Shown one piece after another: positions 34,605 to 44,091 of a stretch of 47,040 bases of DNA (positions are counted from its first letter, which is position 1; each line of letters begins with the position of its first letter). The position numbers and the translations under genes were made by a program. A model generated the notes under the pieces. That model was not told where the DNA came from and did not search any database. It saw only the letters and a program-made list of their open reading frames with translations. Origin of the DNA: Anaerolineae bacterium CG2_30_57_67 (GTDB taxonomy: Bacteria > Chloroflexota > Anaerolineae > Anaerolineales > Villigracilaceae); the NCBI GenBank assembly GCA_001872455.1, contig MNXJ01000046.1:1-47040 (forward strand), written 5' to 3'.

Positions 34605-34662
34605 CATCTGAAGCCTGCCAAACGGCTCTAAAAATGCACTTCTCTGGTTTCTGTGATGCAAC

Positions 34663-34682
34663 CGCGACATAAGAATGTCGCG
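34663..34682. repeat. CGCGACAT hairpin upstream of the msrQ-like gene
   Basis: Perfect 8-bp arms CGCGACAT/ATGTCGCG around AAGA, another member of the palindrome family. The remainder of 34605-34731 shows no gene. Confidence 0.7.
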
Positions 34683-34731
34683 TCACAAGGTTCCTGCTGC
34701 GTAAATTATTTACAGAAGAAAATTTCCGCCC

Positions 34732-35385
34732 ATGAAAAGAGACTTCGCTGGTCACGCCCTGCTTCAAATTCTCGTTCATCTGGCAGGCGCGCTGCCCCTG
34801 CTCTGGCTGGTGATGGATTTTTTCACCGCCAACCTGACCGCCAACCCGATTCAGGCCATCGAACAGCGCACCGGCCTGACCGCTGTCAGCTTTCTGGCCG
34901 CGTCGCTGGCCTGTACCCCGCTCGCCTGGCTCACCGGCTGGAAAAACCTCACCCAGCGCCGCAAAGCGCTCGGCAACTATGGCTTTTTCTACGCCGCGCT
35001 GCACCTGCTCACCTTTTTCATTCTCGACTACGGCCTCGACTTTGCCGCCATTTGGGGCGACGTGGGCAAAAAAGCATACATTCTCATCGGCGCGGCGGCC
35101 TTTTTACTGCTTTTGCCGCTGGCGGTCACCTCCTTTAATTATTGGATGAAACGCCTCGGCAAAAACTGGAAACGTCTGCACCGGCTGGTGTACATCATCA
35201 GCCCGCTAGTGGTGCTTCATTTTTTCATGGCGAAAAAAGGGGATTTTTTGCGCCTGAGTGGAGACATCCTTCAGCCGCTGGCGTTTGCCGCGCTGGTGGC
35301 ACTTTTGCTCATCCTGAGACTGCCCCCCGTTAAACAGGCCCTGCTGCAGCTAAAGTCGAAAATCACGCGCGGCGCGGCAGTCTGA
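34732..35385 (+). CDS. MsrQ-like haem-binding membrane protein (ferric reductase-like)
   Basis: 217 residues with six hydrophobic segments. Matches the MsrQ/YedZ plan: NPIQAIEQRTGLTAVSFL, TPLAWLTG, RRKALGNYGFFYAALHLLTF with the haem-ligand His, and WKRLHRLVYIISPLVVLHFF with two more His. MsrQ passes electrons from the respiratory chain or flavin to the periplasmic methionine-sulfoxide reductase MsrP. No msrP is adjacent, so the partner is elsewhere or different. The stop codon abuts the stop of the convergent GGDEF gene with no spacer and no terminator. Confidence 0.82.
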   Translation: MKRDFAGHALLQILVHLAGALPLLWLVMDFFTANLTANPIQAIEQRTGLTAVSFLAASLACTPLAWLTGWKNLTQRRKALGNYGFFYAALHLLTFFILDYGLDFAAIWGDVGKKAYILIGAAAFLLLLPLAVTSFNYWMKRLGKNWKRLHRLVYIISPLVVLHFFMAKKGDFLRLSGDILQPLAFAALVALLLILRLPPVKQALLQLKSKITRGAAV

Positions 35386-38300
35386 TTACCCCTCCTCCCG
35401 TTCGCCGCATTCCTCGCGCAGACGCTGGCTGACTTCCGTCAGCGCGTTTTGCATGGTTTGCAGGCTCCACACATACTCCTGGCTGGCGGGCAGCAGCGCC
35501 AAGCGCTCGGCGCGTTTGAAAATGGGTTTGACCGCAGTATTGCTGGCGCAGATAAATTTTGCCAGCGGCAGGGCGCGCGCCTCGTCGCCGGTGAGGTACC
35601 ACATTTCGGCAATGCCCGTCAGCAGTTCAGCCGCCAGCGGCGCGGCATTCATCTGACGCAAGAGCGTCAATCCGCGCAAAAAAGCGCGCCGCGCCCCGGG
35701 TAAATCGCCGCTGGCCGTCAAAATTTTGCCTGCGCTGTCAAAAATCGAGGCTTTGAGCGCCAGCGCGTTGACCTGCTCCACCAGTTCCAGGCTTTGACGG
35801 ATGAGCGTTTGGGCGGTTTCCAGCTGGTGTAGTTCATAATAAAAATTTGCCAGGTTATTGAGCGACTGCGCGATGCGCTGATTTCCTTTCAGTCGCCGCG
35901 CCTGCTCCAACGCCTGCGTGCCCAGCGCAATCGCGTGGCTAAATTCCTGTACGCTGTAGGCGCTGATCGCGGCCCGGTTGGAAAACTCAAACAGCAGGTT
36001 GGAGTCGTTCAGTTCGCGCGCCAGCTGCGTGCCTTTTTGCAGCAAGCGCAGGCTGTCGTTGGGCTGACCCAGCGCGTGGTAGGCCAGCGACAGGCGGTGC
36101 ATGGCGAATCCCATCTGAGCGTTGCGCGGCATTAGGGGCAGCAGTTGTTCCAGCAGGGAAACATTTTCCAGGTAGTGACCGGTGTGGTAGAAAAATTCGC
36201 CCAACAGAATCGCGGTTTGAAAATAAATTTTGGGGTCGCCGCTGCCCAACAAAAGCAGCGATTTTTGCAACAGCGTGACCCCTTCGACAAACCAGCCTTG
36301 CGGGCGCAAAAAGGCGCAATACGCGCTGAGCGTTGGCCCCAGCAGGTCGGCGCGTTTCTTTTGCAGGGCAAACTCCCAGGCGGCGCGCAGGTTTTGAATT
36401 TGGCCGTTGGTGGACAAAATCGCCTCGCGCTCCAGCGCCGGATCATCGAACAATTCGGCGCGCGCTTGCAGCTCGTTGATGTAATAGATGGCGTGCTTTT
36501 CAGCCAGCCGCGCCTCCAGGGCCGGGTCGCTGCGCAATTTTTCGCGCAGAAAATCCCAAAGCATGGGCTGAATGCGATAATTGTTCTCGTCCACACGGCG
36601 CAGGATGGTTTTGGCGGTCAGCGAATCAATGAAAAAGGGAGAAATATCGGCTACGTGGCGCGCGCTGGCGCGTGAAAAGCGCCCGCGAAAAACGCCCAGA
36701 CTGGCCAGCGACTGCGCTTCGGACGCCGAAAACAGCCCCCAGAGCGACTCGAAAACTGCGCTCATGCTGCGGTGCGGGTCGCTTGCCAGGTTTTCCTGCG
36801 AGGTAAGAAAATTGAGATTGCCCTGAATTTGCGCAGCGATTTCAGCGCACGAGAAGGTGGAAACCCAAACCGCCGCCAGTTCGATGCCCAACGGCAGCCC
36901 GTCTACCAGGCGGCAGATTTCGCCGATGGAAGCCCATTCGGGCTGAAAGTTGGGCGCGACGCGCCGGGCATGTTGTTCAAACAAACTGGCGGAGGCGTAC
37001 TCGCTGATGTTGGTTGTGTCGGGTGGCGGGCAGTCCAGCCCTTCCAGTGTCAGATTCACTTCGTCTTGCAGGCTGAGCAGCGTGCGGCTGGTGATTAACA
37101 TGCGCAGGCTGGGAGAATTGTTCAGCAGGGGCAGCAGCAGCGGGGCGGCGTCGGGCAAGCTTTCAAAATTATCCAGCAAGAGCAGGATGTTTTTTTCGGC
37201 GAACAGGCCGTCCAACATTTTTTGTCCACTGGCTCCGGCGGGGACGGTTTCGCCTAGCGCCTGGCCGATGGCGGTGTAGATATTTTCGGGCAAGACCAGC
37301 GGCGAAATTGGCACGAAATACACGCCGTCTAAAAATTGCTGTTGGCTTTCCAGGGCGGCCTGCAGCGCCAGACGGGTTTTTCCCACGCCGCCCTGGCCCA
37401 GCAAAACCACCGGATGCGGCTGGCGCAGCAGTTGGCGCACCTGATGCAGTTCGCGCTCGCGCCCCACAAACAGCGACAAGCTGAGCGGCAGGCTACTACG
37501 CGCGCTCGCTGCCCGCAGTAGAAAATCATCGAGGCGCGGGCGTAGTTGATTCCAGCCGAGCGATTGGTTGTGGGGCTGTGCTAAAAAATCGAGCGTTTGC
37601 GCAATTTTGGCGGGCAGGCCGCCGGTTTTTTCTACGAACCAGGCCAAAATTTCTTCGCCGGGTTCGGCTTCGAGGCCGTGCCGCAGCCAGGCGCGGATTT
37701 CGGTGGCGCTGAGCGCCGTCAGCGCGGTGGAGAAATTGTGGGCGGCGTGAAATTCTGGGGCGGGCGATTCGCTGTCGTTTTCGGCGCTGTACACCAGGCC
37801 GACGCGTTCCAGCAGCGGCAGCTGCGTTAAATGGCGAATGGTTTGCAGCGAGCCGTCGTCCAGGTCGCGCCAGTTATCCAGCAGGATAATCAGCCCTTTC
37901 AGATTTTTGCGTTCAATCAGGTCGTGGAAAAAATCGGCCAGGCTTTTGGCCGAGATGAATTTGGTATATTGCAGCCAGTTGGCAATGGTTTCGTGTAGCG
38001 CTCCGTGAAGGCGATTTTTGATGGCGGGGGTACCTTGCAGGAGGAGTACGGCGTAGCCGCGCATGTGCGCCAGGCGGTGAGTTTCTTGCAGCAGGCGCGA
38101 GCGTCCGCTGCCGGGCGCGCCGAAAATTGCCAGGGTAGCGCTGTTGCTTTCGTCGAGGACGCCCAAAAATTCGTGCACGGTTTTCAGCGCCTGGTCGCGT
38201 CCCAGCAGACGGTCCATCGGCTCCTGTCCGCTGGCGGCGGCGCGCAGCATGTCGCTGGCGATGACTCTGCCGCGTCCCAGTTGTTTGGCCTGGTAGTGAC

Positions 38301-38745
38301 GCTGGTCGGCCACCTGAAAAAGCGCCTGTGGGGTTTGCGCTTCGAGCGGGGCGCAGGCCACGCCAATGCTGACGGAGAGCGAGATGGGCGGTTCGCCCGG
38401 CAGCGGCGCGCTGGAAACCTGGCGCAAAATGCGCTCGGCGATGGTTTGCGCCTCTTCTTTGGGCGTGTGCGGCAGCAATACCACGAACTCGTCACCGCCG
38501 TAGCGGAAAACTTCGTCCGATTCGCGCAGCTGGCTGCGGATGCGTTCCACTACGCCAACCAGCGCCTCGTCGCCGCGCTGGTGGCCGAAGGCGTCGTTGA
38601 TGCTTTTGAAATAATCCAGGTCGAGCATTAATAAGGAAAGCTGCGCGTTATAACGAAGCGCCCGCTGCACTTCGTTTTGCAAGCGGGTGTTGAACATGGC
38701 GCGGGTAAATGCGCGGGTGAGCGGGTCAACGAGTTGGCTGTCCAC
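35386..38745 (-). CDS. GGDEF - AAA - STAND NTPase - TPR signalling protein
   Basis: 1119 residues from a GTG at 38745; an in-frame stop lies just upstream. Residues 1-165 form a diguanylate cyclase domain: DLDYFKSINDAFGHQRGDE, active-site GGDEF (83-87) and the inhibitory RxxD (RESD, 74-77). Next is an AAA_16-like domain with GAPGSGRS (209-216), where Arg replaces the usual Walker Lys, and LIILLDNW. A second, STAND-type ATPase has a normal Walker A GQGGVGKT (450-457) and LLLLDNFESLP. The C-terminus (about 770-1090) is TPR-rich. The layout copies AfsR/cyclase-STAND regulators, with c-di-GMP synthesis as the probable output. It is divergent from the two-component pair. Confidence 0.88.
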   Translation of the reverse strand: MDSQLVDPLTRAFTRAMFNTRLQNEVQRALRYNAQLSLLMLDLDYFKSINDAFGHQRGDEALVGVVERIRSQLRESDEVFRYGGDEFVVLLPHTPKEEAQTIAERILRQVSSAPLPGEPPISLSVSIGVACAPLEAQTPQALFQVADQRHYQAKQLGRGRVIASDMLRAAASGQEPMDRLLGRDQALKTVHEFLGVLDESNSATLAIFGAPGSGRSRLLQETHRLAHMRGYAVLLLQGTPAIKNRLHGALHETIANWLQYTKFISAKSLADFFHDLIERKNLKGLIILLDNWRDLDDGSLQTIRHLTQLPLLERVGLVYSAENDSESPAPEFHAAHNFSTALTALSATEIRAWLRHGLEAEPGEEILAWFVEKTGGLPAKIAQTLDFLAQPHNQSLGWNQLRPRLDDFLLRAASARSSLPLSLSLFVGRERELHQVRQLLRQPHPVVLLGQGGVGKTRLALQAALESQQQFLDGVYFVPISPLVLPENIYTAIGQALGETVPAGASGQKMLDGLFAEKNILLLLDNFESLPDAAPLLLPLLNNSPSLRMLITSRTLLSLQDEVNLTLEGLDCPPPDTTNISEYASASLFEQHARRVAPNFQPEWASIGEICRLVDGLPLGIELAAVWVSTFSCAEIAAQIQGNLNFLTSQENLASDPHRSMSAVFESLWGLFSASEAQSLASLGVFRGRFSRASARHVADISPFFIDSLTAKTILRRVDENNYRIQPMLWDFLREKLRSDPALEARLAEKHAIYYINELQARAELFDDPALEREAILSTNGQIQNLRAAWEFALQKKRADLLGPTLSAYCAFLRPQGWFVEGVTLLQKSLLLLGSGDPKIYFQTAILLGEFFYHTGHYLENVSLLEQLLPLMPRNAQMGFAMHRLSLAYHALGQPNDSLRLLQKGTQLARELNDSNLLFEFSNRAAISAYSVQEFSHAIALGTQALEQARRLKGNQRIAQSLNNLANFYYELHQLETAQTLIRQSLELVEQVNALALKASIFDSAGKILTASGDLPGARRAFLRGLTLLRQMNAAPLAAELLTGIAEMWYLTGDEARALPLAKFICASNTAVKPIFKRAERLALLPASQEYVWSLQTMQNALTEVSQRLREECGEREEG

Positions 38746-38818
38746 CAGGTGATTTTAGCGCATTCTCAGGGCGCACAGGGCAGCCTGGCTCTATTTTGGT
38801 AAACCTGTTTGCTCCAAT

Positions 38819-38863
38819 CTTTAACCGCGCTTTAACAACCCGGCGCGGCGGCTGTGGTATAGT
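38819..38863 (+). promoter_or_regulatory. 11-bp direct repeats and -10 box of the response regulator gene
   Basis: CTTTAAC at 38819-38825 and again at 38830-38836, an 11-bp step as used by OmpR/PhoB-family regulators. TATAGT at 38858-38863 lies 8 bases before the ATG at 38872. The -35 region has no good hexamer, consistent with an activator-dependent, autoregulated promoter. Confidence 0.55.
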
Positions 38864-38871
38864 TCCAAATC

Positions 38872-39585
38872 ATGCCCGAAACTATTCTTGTCGTTGAAGA
38901 TGAGCCGTCCCTGCAGGAAACCCTGCTCTACAACCTGCAAAAACAAGGTTACCGGGTGGAAGCCGTTGGCGACGGTCTGCAGGCGGTGGAAACCGCCCGC
39001 CGCCTGCGTCCCGACCTGCTGGTGCTGGACCTAATGTTGCCCGGCCTGGATGGTTTTGAAATTTGCAAAATCCTGCGCCGTGAAATGAATGTTCCCATCA
39101 TCATGCTCACCGCCCGCGACGACGAAATTGACCGCGTGGTTGGCCTCGAAGTCGGCGCCGACGATTACCTGACCAAGCCTTTTTCGATGCGCGAACTGCT
39201 GGCGCGCGTCAAAGCCCAACTGCGCCGCACCGCGTTGGTGCGCGACGAACTGCAAAAAATTCAGACCGCGAGCGAAACCCCCGTCGAAATCATCACCTTC
39301 GGCAACCTGCAAATTAATCAGACCCGCCGCGAAATCTTGTTCAATGGCGCGCCGCTGGCCGCCAAACCCAAAGAATACGAACTTCTGCTCTACTTGGCCC
39401 AGCATCGCGGCCAAATGCTCAGCCGCGAAATCATCCTCGAGCGCGTCTGGGGCTGGGACTACATCGGTGACAGCCGCACCGTAGATGTGCATGTGCGCTG
39501 GCTGCGCCAAAAAATTGAAAGCGACCCCGCCAACCCGGCCAGAATCATCACCGTGCGCGGCGGCGGCTACCGCTTTGAAGGATGA
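38872..39585 (+). CDS. OmpR/PhoB-family response regulator
   Basis: 237 residues. The receiver domain has the acidic pair EDE near residue 10, the phospho-acceptor Asp53 in [12 protein letters not shown], and a Thr/Lys pair in MLTARDD and YLTKPF. A winged-helix C-terminal domain follows ([14 protein letters not shown]). It overlaps the sensor kinase gene by 4 bases. The closest functional parallel is PhoB, because the kinase has the PhoR layout, but the signal is not proven by sequence. The start is nearly leaderless. Confidence 0.93.
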   Translation: MPETILVVEDEPSLQETLLYNLQKQGYRVEAVGDGLQAVETARRLRPDLLVLDLMLPGLDGFEICKILRREMNVPIIMLTARDDEIDRVVGLEVGADDYLTKPFSMRELLARVKAQLRRTALVRDELQKIQTASETPVEIITFGNLQINQTRREILFNGAPLAAKPKEYELLLYLAQHRGQMLSREIILERVWGWDYIGDSRTVDVHVRWLRQKIESDPANPARIITVRGGGYRFEG

Positions 39586-40829
39586 ACAATCCCTCCGTTT
39601 TACTGATTGCAGTTTTACTGATGACCACGCTGTGGATATCTTGGCGTTGGCTTTCGTTGCGCCGCGCCATCGAAAACTTCGCCCACGCCATTCGCCGCGC
39701 CGCAAACGAAGAGACCTCCCCGCTGGAGATTGACACCGCACCCCGTGAAATCGATTCACTCTCCGGCGCCGTCCGCGCGCTGACAATTTCACAGCACAAC
39801 CGGCAACTGACCCTGCAAGCCGACCACGACCGTCTGGCCGCCCTGCTTGACCAGATGACCGACGGTGTCCTCATCGCCGACCCTGCCGGGCGCGTCACCT
39901 TTGCCAACCCCGCCGCCGAGCGTATTTTCGACATCGCGCCTGCCACAGGCCGCTCCCTGGTCGAGGTCATCCGCCAGCACCAACTGGTAACAACCTGGCG
40001 CACCAGCCTGCAAACCGGCCAACTTCAGAGCGAGTCGGTTGAACTTTCCACCCGCAATCAATACATCCAGCTCATTGTTCTGCCTGACCGCGACAACCCC
40101 GGCGGCAGCCTGCTCCTGGCACAAGACCTGACGCGCGTGCGCCAGATGGAAACCATCCGGCGCGACTTCGTCTCCAATCTCAGCCACGAGCTGCGCACCC
40201 CGCTGGCATCGCTCAAAGCCCTCACCGAAACGCTCAACGAAGGCGCACTCGAAGACCCGCCCGCCGCCCGCCGCTTCCTGCAGCGCATCGAAACCGAAGT
40301 AGACGCCCTGACCCAAATGGCCGCTGAGTTGCTTGATCTTTCGCGCATCGAAGCCGGGCAAATTACGCTCAACCTGGCAAGAACAGACCCGGCGCGCCTG
40401 CTGCGTTCTGCCGCCGAACGTATGACCGCGCAGGCCGCTCGCGCCGCGGTAACTCTGCGTGTGGATTATCCCGCAGACTTACCGCCCGTTCTGGCCGATG
40501 CGCCGCGCATCGAACAAGTACTGGTTAATCTCATTCACAACGCTGTAAAATTCACCCCACCCGGCGGCGAAATCAGGCTTTCAGCCAGCCACGAAGATAA
40601 TTCTGTCCAAATCAGCGTGCGCGACAGCGGCGCAGGCATCCCCGAAGAATCCCTGCCGCGTGTTTTTGAGCGTTTCTACCAGGTAGACCGCTCCCGTACC
40701 GGCAGCGGAACCGGACTCGGGCTGGCAATCGTCCGCCATCTGGTCGAGGCCCACGGCGGAAAGATCAGCGTCAAAAGCCGCGAGGGCGAAGGCAGCCTCT
40801 TCTTTTTTACCCTTCCGCTGGCAAAGTAA
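39582..40829 (+). CDS. PhoR-like sensor histidine kinase
   Basis: 415 residues. One N-terminal membrane segment ([15 protein letters not shown]) without a large external domain, a HAMP-less linker, a PAS domain ([20 protein letters not shown]), the HisKA box with His202 in [11 protein letters not shown], and a HATPase with N box [20 protein letters not shown] and GTGLGLAIV. The single-TM, PAS-containing, SHELRTP design matches PhoR. It phosphorylates the response regulator encoded immediately upstream. No pst or pho genes follow. Confidence 0.93.
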   Translation: MNNPSVLLIAVLLMTTLWISWRWLSLRRAIENFAHAIRRAANEETSPLEIDTAPREIDSLSGAVRALTISQHNRQLTLQADHDRLAALLDQMTDGVLIADPAGRVTFANPAAERIFDIAPATGRSLVEVIRQHQLVTTWRTSLQTGQLQSESVELSTRNQYIQLIVLPDRDNPGGSLLLAQDLTRVRQMETIRRDFVSNLSHELRTPLASLKALTETLNEGALEDPPAARRFLQRIETEVDALTQMAAELLDLSRIEAGQITLNLARTDPARLLRSAAERMTAQAARAAVTLRVDYPADLPPVLADAPRIEQVLVNLIHNAVKFTPPGGEIRLSASHEDNSVQISVRDSGAGIPEESLPRVFERFYQVDRSRTGSGTGLGLAIVRHLVEAHGGKISVKSREGEGSLFFFTLPLAK

Positions 40830-40841
40830 AAAAAACATAAA

Positions 40842-40870
40842 GGCTTGCAAGCCGCCATTCTTTTTCTTTT
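40842..40870 (+). terminator. Possible weak terminator after the kinase gene
   Basis: GGCTTGCAAGCC (40842-40853) is a perfect 12-bp palindrome, followed after a few bases by TTCTTTTTCTTTTC. The palindrome leaves little room for a loop, so efficiency is doubtful. Confidence 0.35.
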
Positions 40871-40905
40871 CTACAAGGCATATACTTTTTATCTGTCTTA
40901 ATTGG

Positions 40906-40940
40906 GCATTGTACAAAAACGGAAAGTTTTTGCACCATGC
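40906..40940 (+). promoter_or_regulatory. Stem-loop in the leader of the liv operon
   Basis: Arms 40906-40920 and 40926-40940 pair at 13 of 15 positions around GGAAA, ending 13 bases before the SD of the binding-protein gene. It could stabilise the mRNA or regulate translation. Confidence 0.5.
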
Positions 40941-40965
40941 CCGTACTTGTTCAAAGGAGAAAAGC

Positions 40966-42189
40966 ATGAAACACCCGATTCGAATCTTTAGCCTGCTGAC
41001 GCTCTTGAGCGTGCTGCTGGCCGCCTGCGCGCCCGCCGCGACCCCCACGCCGGAAGCGCCTGCCGCGACTGAAGCCCCGGCTGCCACTGAAGCGCCCGCC
41101 GCCACCGAAGCCCCGGCCATGCCCGCCAGTAATCTGCCCGCCGAAATCACCTTGGGCGCCGTCCACGACCTGAGCGGCGCAACCGCCCTCTACGGCACCT
41201 CCATCCAAAAAGGGATTGACCTGGCCGTCAAACAAATGAACGAGCAGAAATTCTTTGGCGATGCCACCACCGTCAAAGTGCTCTATGAAGACGCCGCCGG
41301 TGACCCGAAACAGGCCATCGCCGCCTTCGAGAAGTTGATTGCCAACCCGGACGTGACTCTCATCCTCGGGCCGACGCTCTCCAGCGAAGCCAAATCGGCT
41401 GACCCGGTGGCGCAGGAAGCCAAAATGCCGATTATCGCCAGCAGCAACACGGCCGGCGGCATCACCACCATCGGCGATTACATCTTCCGCACCAGCCTGC
41501 CCGAAAGCGCCGTCATCCCCAACACCATCAAAGTCACCAAACAGGCGCTCAGCCTGACCAAAGTGGCGGTGATGTACGGCAATGACGACGCCTTTACCCA
41601 AAGCGGATTCGACGTATTCAAGGCCGCCCTGCAGGCTGAAGGGGTTGAAATTTTAACCGAAGAGACCTTCGCCAAGGGTGACACCGACTTCTCGGCGCAG
41701 TTGACCAAGATTCAGTCGCTGGCGCCCGATGCGATTGTCATCTCAGCCCTGGCGGAAGAAGCCGCCAACATCATGTTGCAGGCGCGCACACTCGGCATCA
41801 CCGTTCCGTTCATCGGCGGAAATGGCTTCAACAGCCCAAAATTGGCTGAAATCGCCGGGCCCGCCGCCGAAGGCGCCATCTCTGGCGCGGCCTGGAACAT
41901 CGCCAGCACCTACCCGGCCAGCGCCGACTTTGTCGCCGCCTTCAACACCGAATACGGCGGCAACCCCGACCAGTTCGCCGCGCAGGCCTACACCGCCGCC
42001 TGGGTAGCTGCCTACGCCATCAAGTCCGCCGACAGCGTTGACCACGCCGCCGTGCGCGACGCCCTGGCGCAGACCACTGGCGTTGAAAGCCCGCTGGGTT
42101 TCTTCGCCTTTGACGCCAACCGCGACCCCGTTCACGAGCCGGTTGTCTTGATGGTCAAAGACGGCAAATTCACCGTCTATCAGCCGTAA
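40966..42189 (+). CDS. livK: Branched-chain amino-acid ABC transporter substrate-binding lipoprotein
   Basis: 407 residues from the ATG at 40966 (AAAGGAG upstream). Lipobox LLAAC is followed by a repeated linker (EAPAATEAPAATEAPA) made of near-identical 21-base units, then a type-I periplasmic-binding fold: ITLGAVHDLSGATALYGTSI, ILGPTLSSEAKSADPVAQ, NPDQFAAQAYTAAW. It captures leucine/isoleucine/valine-like ligands outside the membrane and hands them to the permease encoded downstream. The exact ligand cannot be read from sequence. First gene of a complete liv operon, which lies downstream of the two-component pair. Confidence 0.93.
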   Translation: MKHPIRIFSLLTLLSVLLAACAPAATPTPEAPAATEAPAATEAPAATEAPAMPASNLPAEITLGAVHDLSGATALYGTSIQKGIDLAVKQMNEQKFFGDATTVKVLYEDAAGDPKQAIAAFEKLIANPDVTLILGPTLSSEAKSADPVAQEAKMPIIASSNTAGGITTIGDYIFRTSLPESAVIPNTIKVTKQALSLTKVAVMYGNDDAFTQSGFDVFKAALQAEGVEILTEETFAKGDTDFSAQLTKIQSLAPDAIVISALAEEAANIMLQARTLGITVPFIGGNGFNSPKLAEIAGPAAEGAISGAAWNIASTYPASADFVAAFNTEYGGNPDQFAAQAYTAAWVAAYAIKSADSVDHAAVRDALAQTTGVESPLGFFAFDANRDPVHEPVVLMVKDGKFTVYQP

Positions 42190-42273
42190 GTTTTTCACCA
42201 AAACGGCGATGACGGCTCGCGGCGGAAACAATCTTGTGGCTTTCGCCTGTCCGTTCGGGTAATCTCTTCCATC

Positions 42274-42309
42274 AACGTCCCGCCGGTTGTTCGCAATCGG
42301 CGGGACGTT
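42274..42309 (+). promoter_or_regulatory. Strong hairpin between livK and livH
   Basis: Perfect 12-bp arms (AACGTCCCGCCG at 42274-42285, complement at 42298-42309) around a 12-base loop, 14 bases before livH. There is no T-run, so it probably acts as a partial terminator or mRNA-protecting structure that keeps binding protein in excess over permease. Confidence 0.7.
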
Positions 42310-42322
42310 TCAACAGGTGACT

Positions 42323-43201
42323 ATGTTCTGGCAACAAGTCGTCAATGCAATTTGGCTCGGCGCAGTCTACAGCCTGTTTTCCCTGGGATACACGCTCGTT
42401 TTTGGTGTGCTGGGGATTCTCAACCTGGCGCATCCCTCGCTGTACATGTGGGGCGCGTTCATCGGGCTGATGTGCGTCAACGCGGGGCTGCCGCTCTGGC
42501 TGGCGCTGCCGCTGGCGATGATTTTCAGCGGGCTGATGGGCGTCCTGCTCGACCGCATCGCCTTCAAAACCTTGCGCGACCGCAACGCCCCGCACCTGGC
42601 AACGCTCATTTCCAGCATCGGCGCTTCCATTTTTCTGATCAGCGCGGCGCAGGGCGTTTTCAGCGCCCAGGTTTCGCGTTTTCCCTTTGGCGTTTTCCCG
42701 GTGAAAGTTTTCACGCTTGGGCCGGTGACGATCACCCTGCTCCAAATCAGCATTCTGGCAATTTCGCTCGCCATCATGCTTTTTTTACGCTGGCTGCTGA
42801 TGGGCACCAAACTGGGCCAGGCGACGCGCGCCGTAGCCTTCAACCCCGTCACCGCCGCGCGGCTGGGCATCCCGGTTGACCGCGTCATCATGCAAACTTT
42901 TTTTCTGGCCGGGGCGCTGGCCGGAGCGGCGGGCGTTTTGCTGGGGCTGGCGTTTAACGCCATTTCCCCCTTCATGGGCGGCCCGATGAACCTGAAAGGG
43001 CTGACCGTCATCGTGCTGGGCGGGCTGGGAAACATCGAAGGCGCGGTGCTGGGCGGGTTTATTCTCTCGTTCAGCGAAGTGATGAGCGTCGCCTACCTCT
43101 CCAGCGATTTGCGCGATGCGGTTTCATTTGTGCTTTTGCTGATTATTTTGCTCTTCCGCCCCAACGGTTTGCTGGGACGTTCCAGCGCCAAACGCGCATA
43201 A
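42323..43201 (+). CDS. livH: Branched-chain amino-acid ABC permease LivH
   Basis: 292 residues from the ATG at 42323 (AGGTG upstream); an in-frame TTG at 42287 lies within the hairpin loop and is rejected. Typical LivH: AIWLGAVYSLFSLGYTLVFGVLGILN at the N-terminus, RAVAFNPVTAARLGIPVDR and KGLTVIVLGGLGNIEGAVLGG, the loop that contacts the ATPases. About eight membrane spans. Confidence 0.94.
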   Translation: MFWQQVVNAIWLGAVYSLFSLGYTLVFGVLGILNLAHPSLYMWGAFIGLMCVNAGLPLWLALPLAMIFSGLMGVLLDRIAFKTLRDRNAPHLATLISSIGASIFLISAAQGVFSAQVSRFPFGVFPVKVFTLGPVTITLLQISILAISLAIMLFLRWLLMGTKLGQATRAVAFNPVTAARLGIPVDRVIMQTFFLAGALAGAAGVLLGLAFNAISPFMGGPMNLKGLTVIVLGGLGNIEGAVLGGFILSFSEVMSVAYLSSDLRDAVSFVLLLIILLFRPNGLLGRSSAKRA

Positions 43202-43212
43202 GGACAGCCGCC

Positions 43213-44091
43213 ATGACAGTTTTCACTCAATTTTGGTCCACTTATGGCAGCGTGGTGCAATTTGCGCTGATTAATATGTTGCTGGGCATCAGCATTTATT
43301 TCACCCTGTACACCGGCTTGCTTTCACTGGCCAACGCCGGTTTTATGGCAGTTGGCGCGTATGTCTCGGCAATTCTGACCATTCACGCCGGGACGCCGCT
43401 GCCCATCAGCCTGCTGGCGGGCGCTTTCAGCGCGGGCTTCATCGGCTGGCTGCTGGGCCTGCCGGTGCTGCGTCTGCGCGATGTCTACCTGGCGATTGCC
43501 ACACTCGGCTTTGGCGAAATCGTGCGCATTACCGCCGTCAATTTTGATAAATTCAGCGGGCTGACGCTTTTGGGCGGCGCGCAGGGCCTGGACGGAATCC
43601 CCAAACTGACCACGCCCGCCGGATTAATATTCAGCCTGATTCTTTTGAGCTTTTTCCTGATTCAGTTCCACCGCTCGCGCGCCGGGCGCGCGCTGGCCGC
43701 CATTCGCCGTGACGAAAACGTGGCCGCCACGATGGGCATTGATGTGGCTGGTTACAAACTGCTGGCCTTCGTGCTCGGCGCATTTGTCGCCGGGCTGGCG
43801 GGCGGCTTCAGCGCCCATCTGACGCGTTTCGTCGGCCCCAACGATTTCACTTTCAGCGCCGCCGTCAATATTCTGGCCTTCGCTGTGTTGGGCGGAACCG
43901 CTCACTGGGCCGGGCCGCTGCTGGGCGCCGCCATTTTGACCGTTTTACCGGAAGCCCTGCGCTTTATGGGCGAATATCGCGGCATCGTCAACGGGCTGAT
44001 TTTGGTGCTGGTCATTCTCTACCTGCCGCGCGGATTGTTCAACCCGAAGTGGCTGACGCGCCGCAAGGAGGCCGGTCATGCTCAGGCTTAA
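43213..44091 (+). CDS. livM: Branched-chain amino-acid ABC permease LivM
   Basis: 292 residues, starting 11 bases after livH. LivM features: YTGLLSLANAGFMAVGAYVS, LPVLRLRDVYLAIATLGFGEI and RAGRALAAIRRDENVAATMGID, with about nine membrane spans. It is the second half of the heteromeric channel. Its last 14 bases overlap livG. Confidence 0.94.
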   Translation: MTVFTQFWSTYGSVVQFALINMLLGISIYFTLYTGLLSLANAGFMAVGAYVSAILTIHAGTPLPISLLAGAFSAGFIGWLLGLPVLRLRDVYLAIATLGFGEIVRITAVNFDKFSGLTLLGGAQGLDGIPKLTTPAGLIFSLILLSFFLIQFHRSRAGRALAAIRRDENVAATMGIDVAGYKLLAFVLGAFVAGLAGGFSAHLTRFVGPNDFTFSAAVNILAFAVLGGTAHWAGPLLGAAILTVLPEALRFMGEYRGIVNGLILVLVILYLPRGLFNPKWLTRRKEAGHAQA

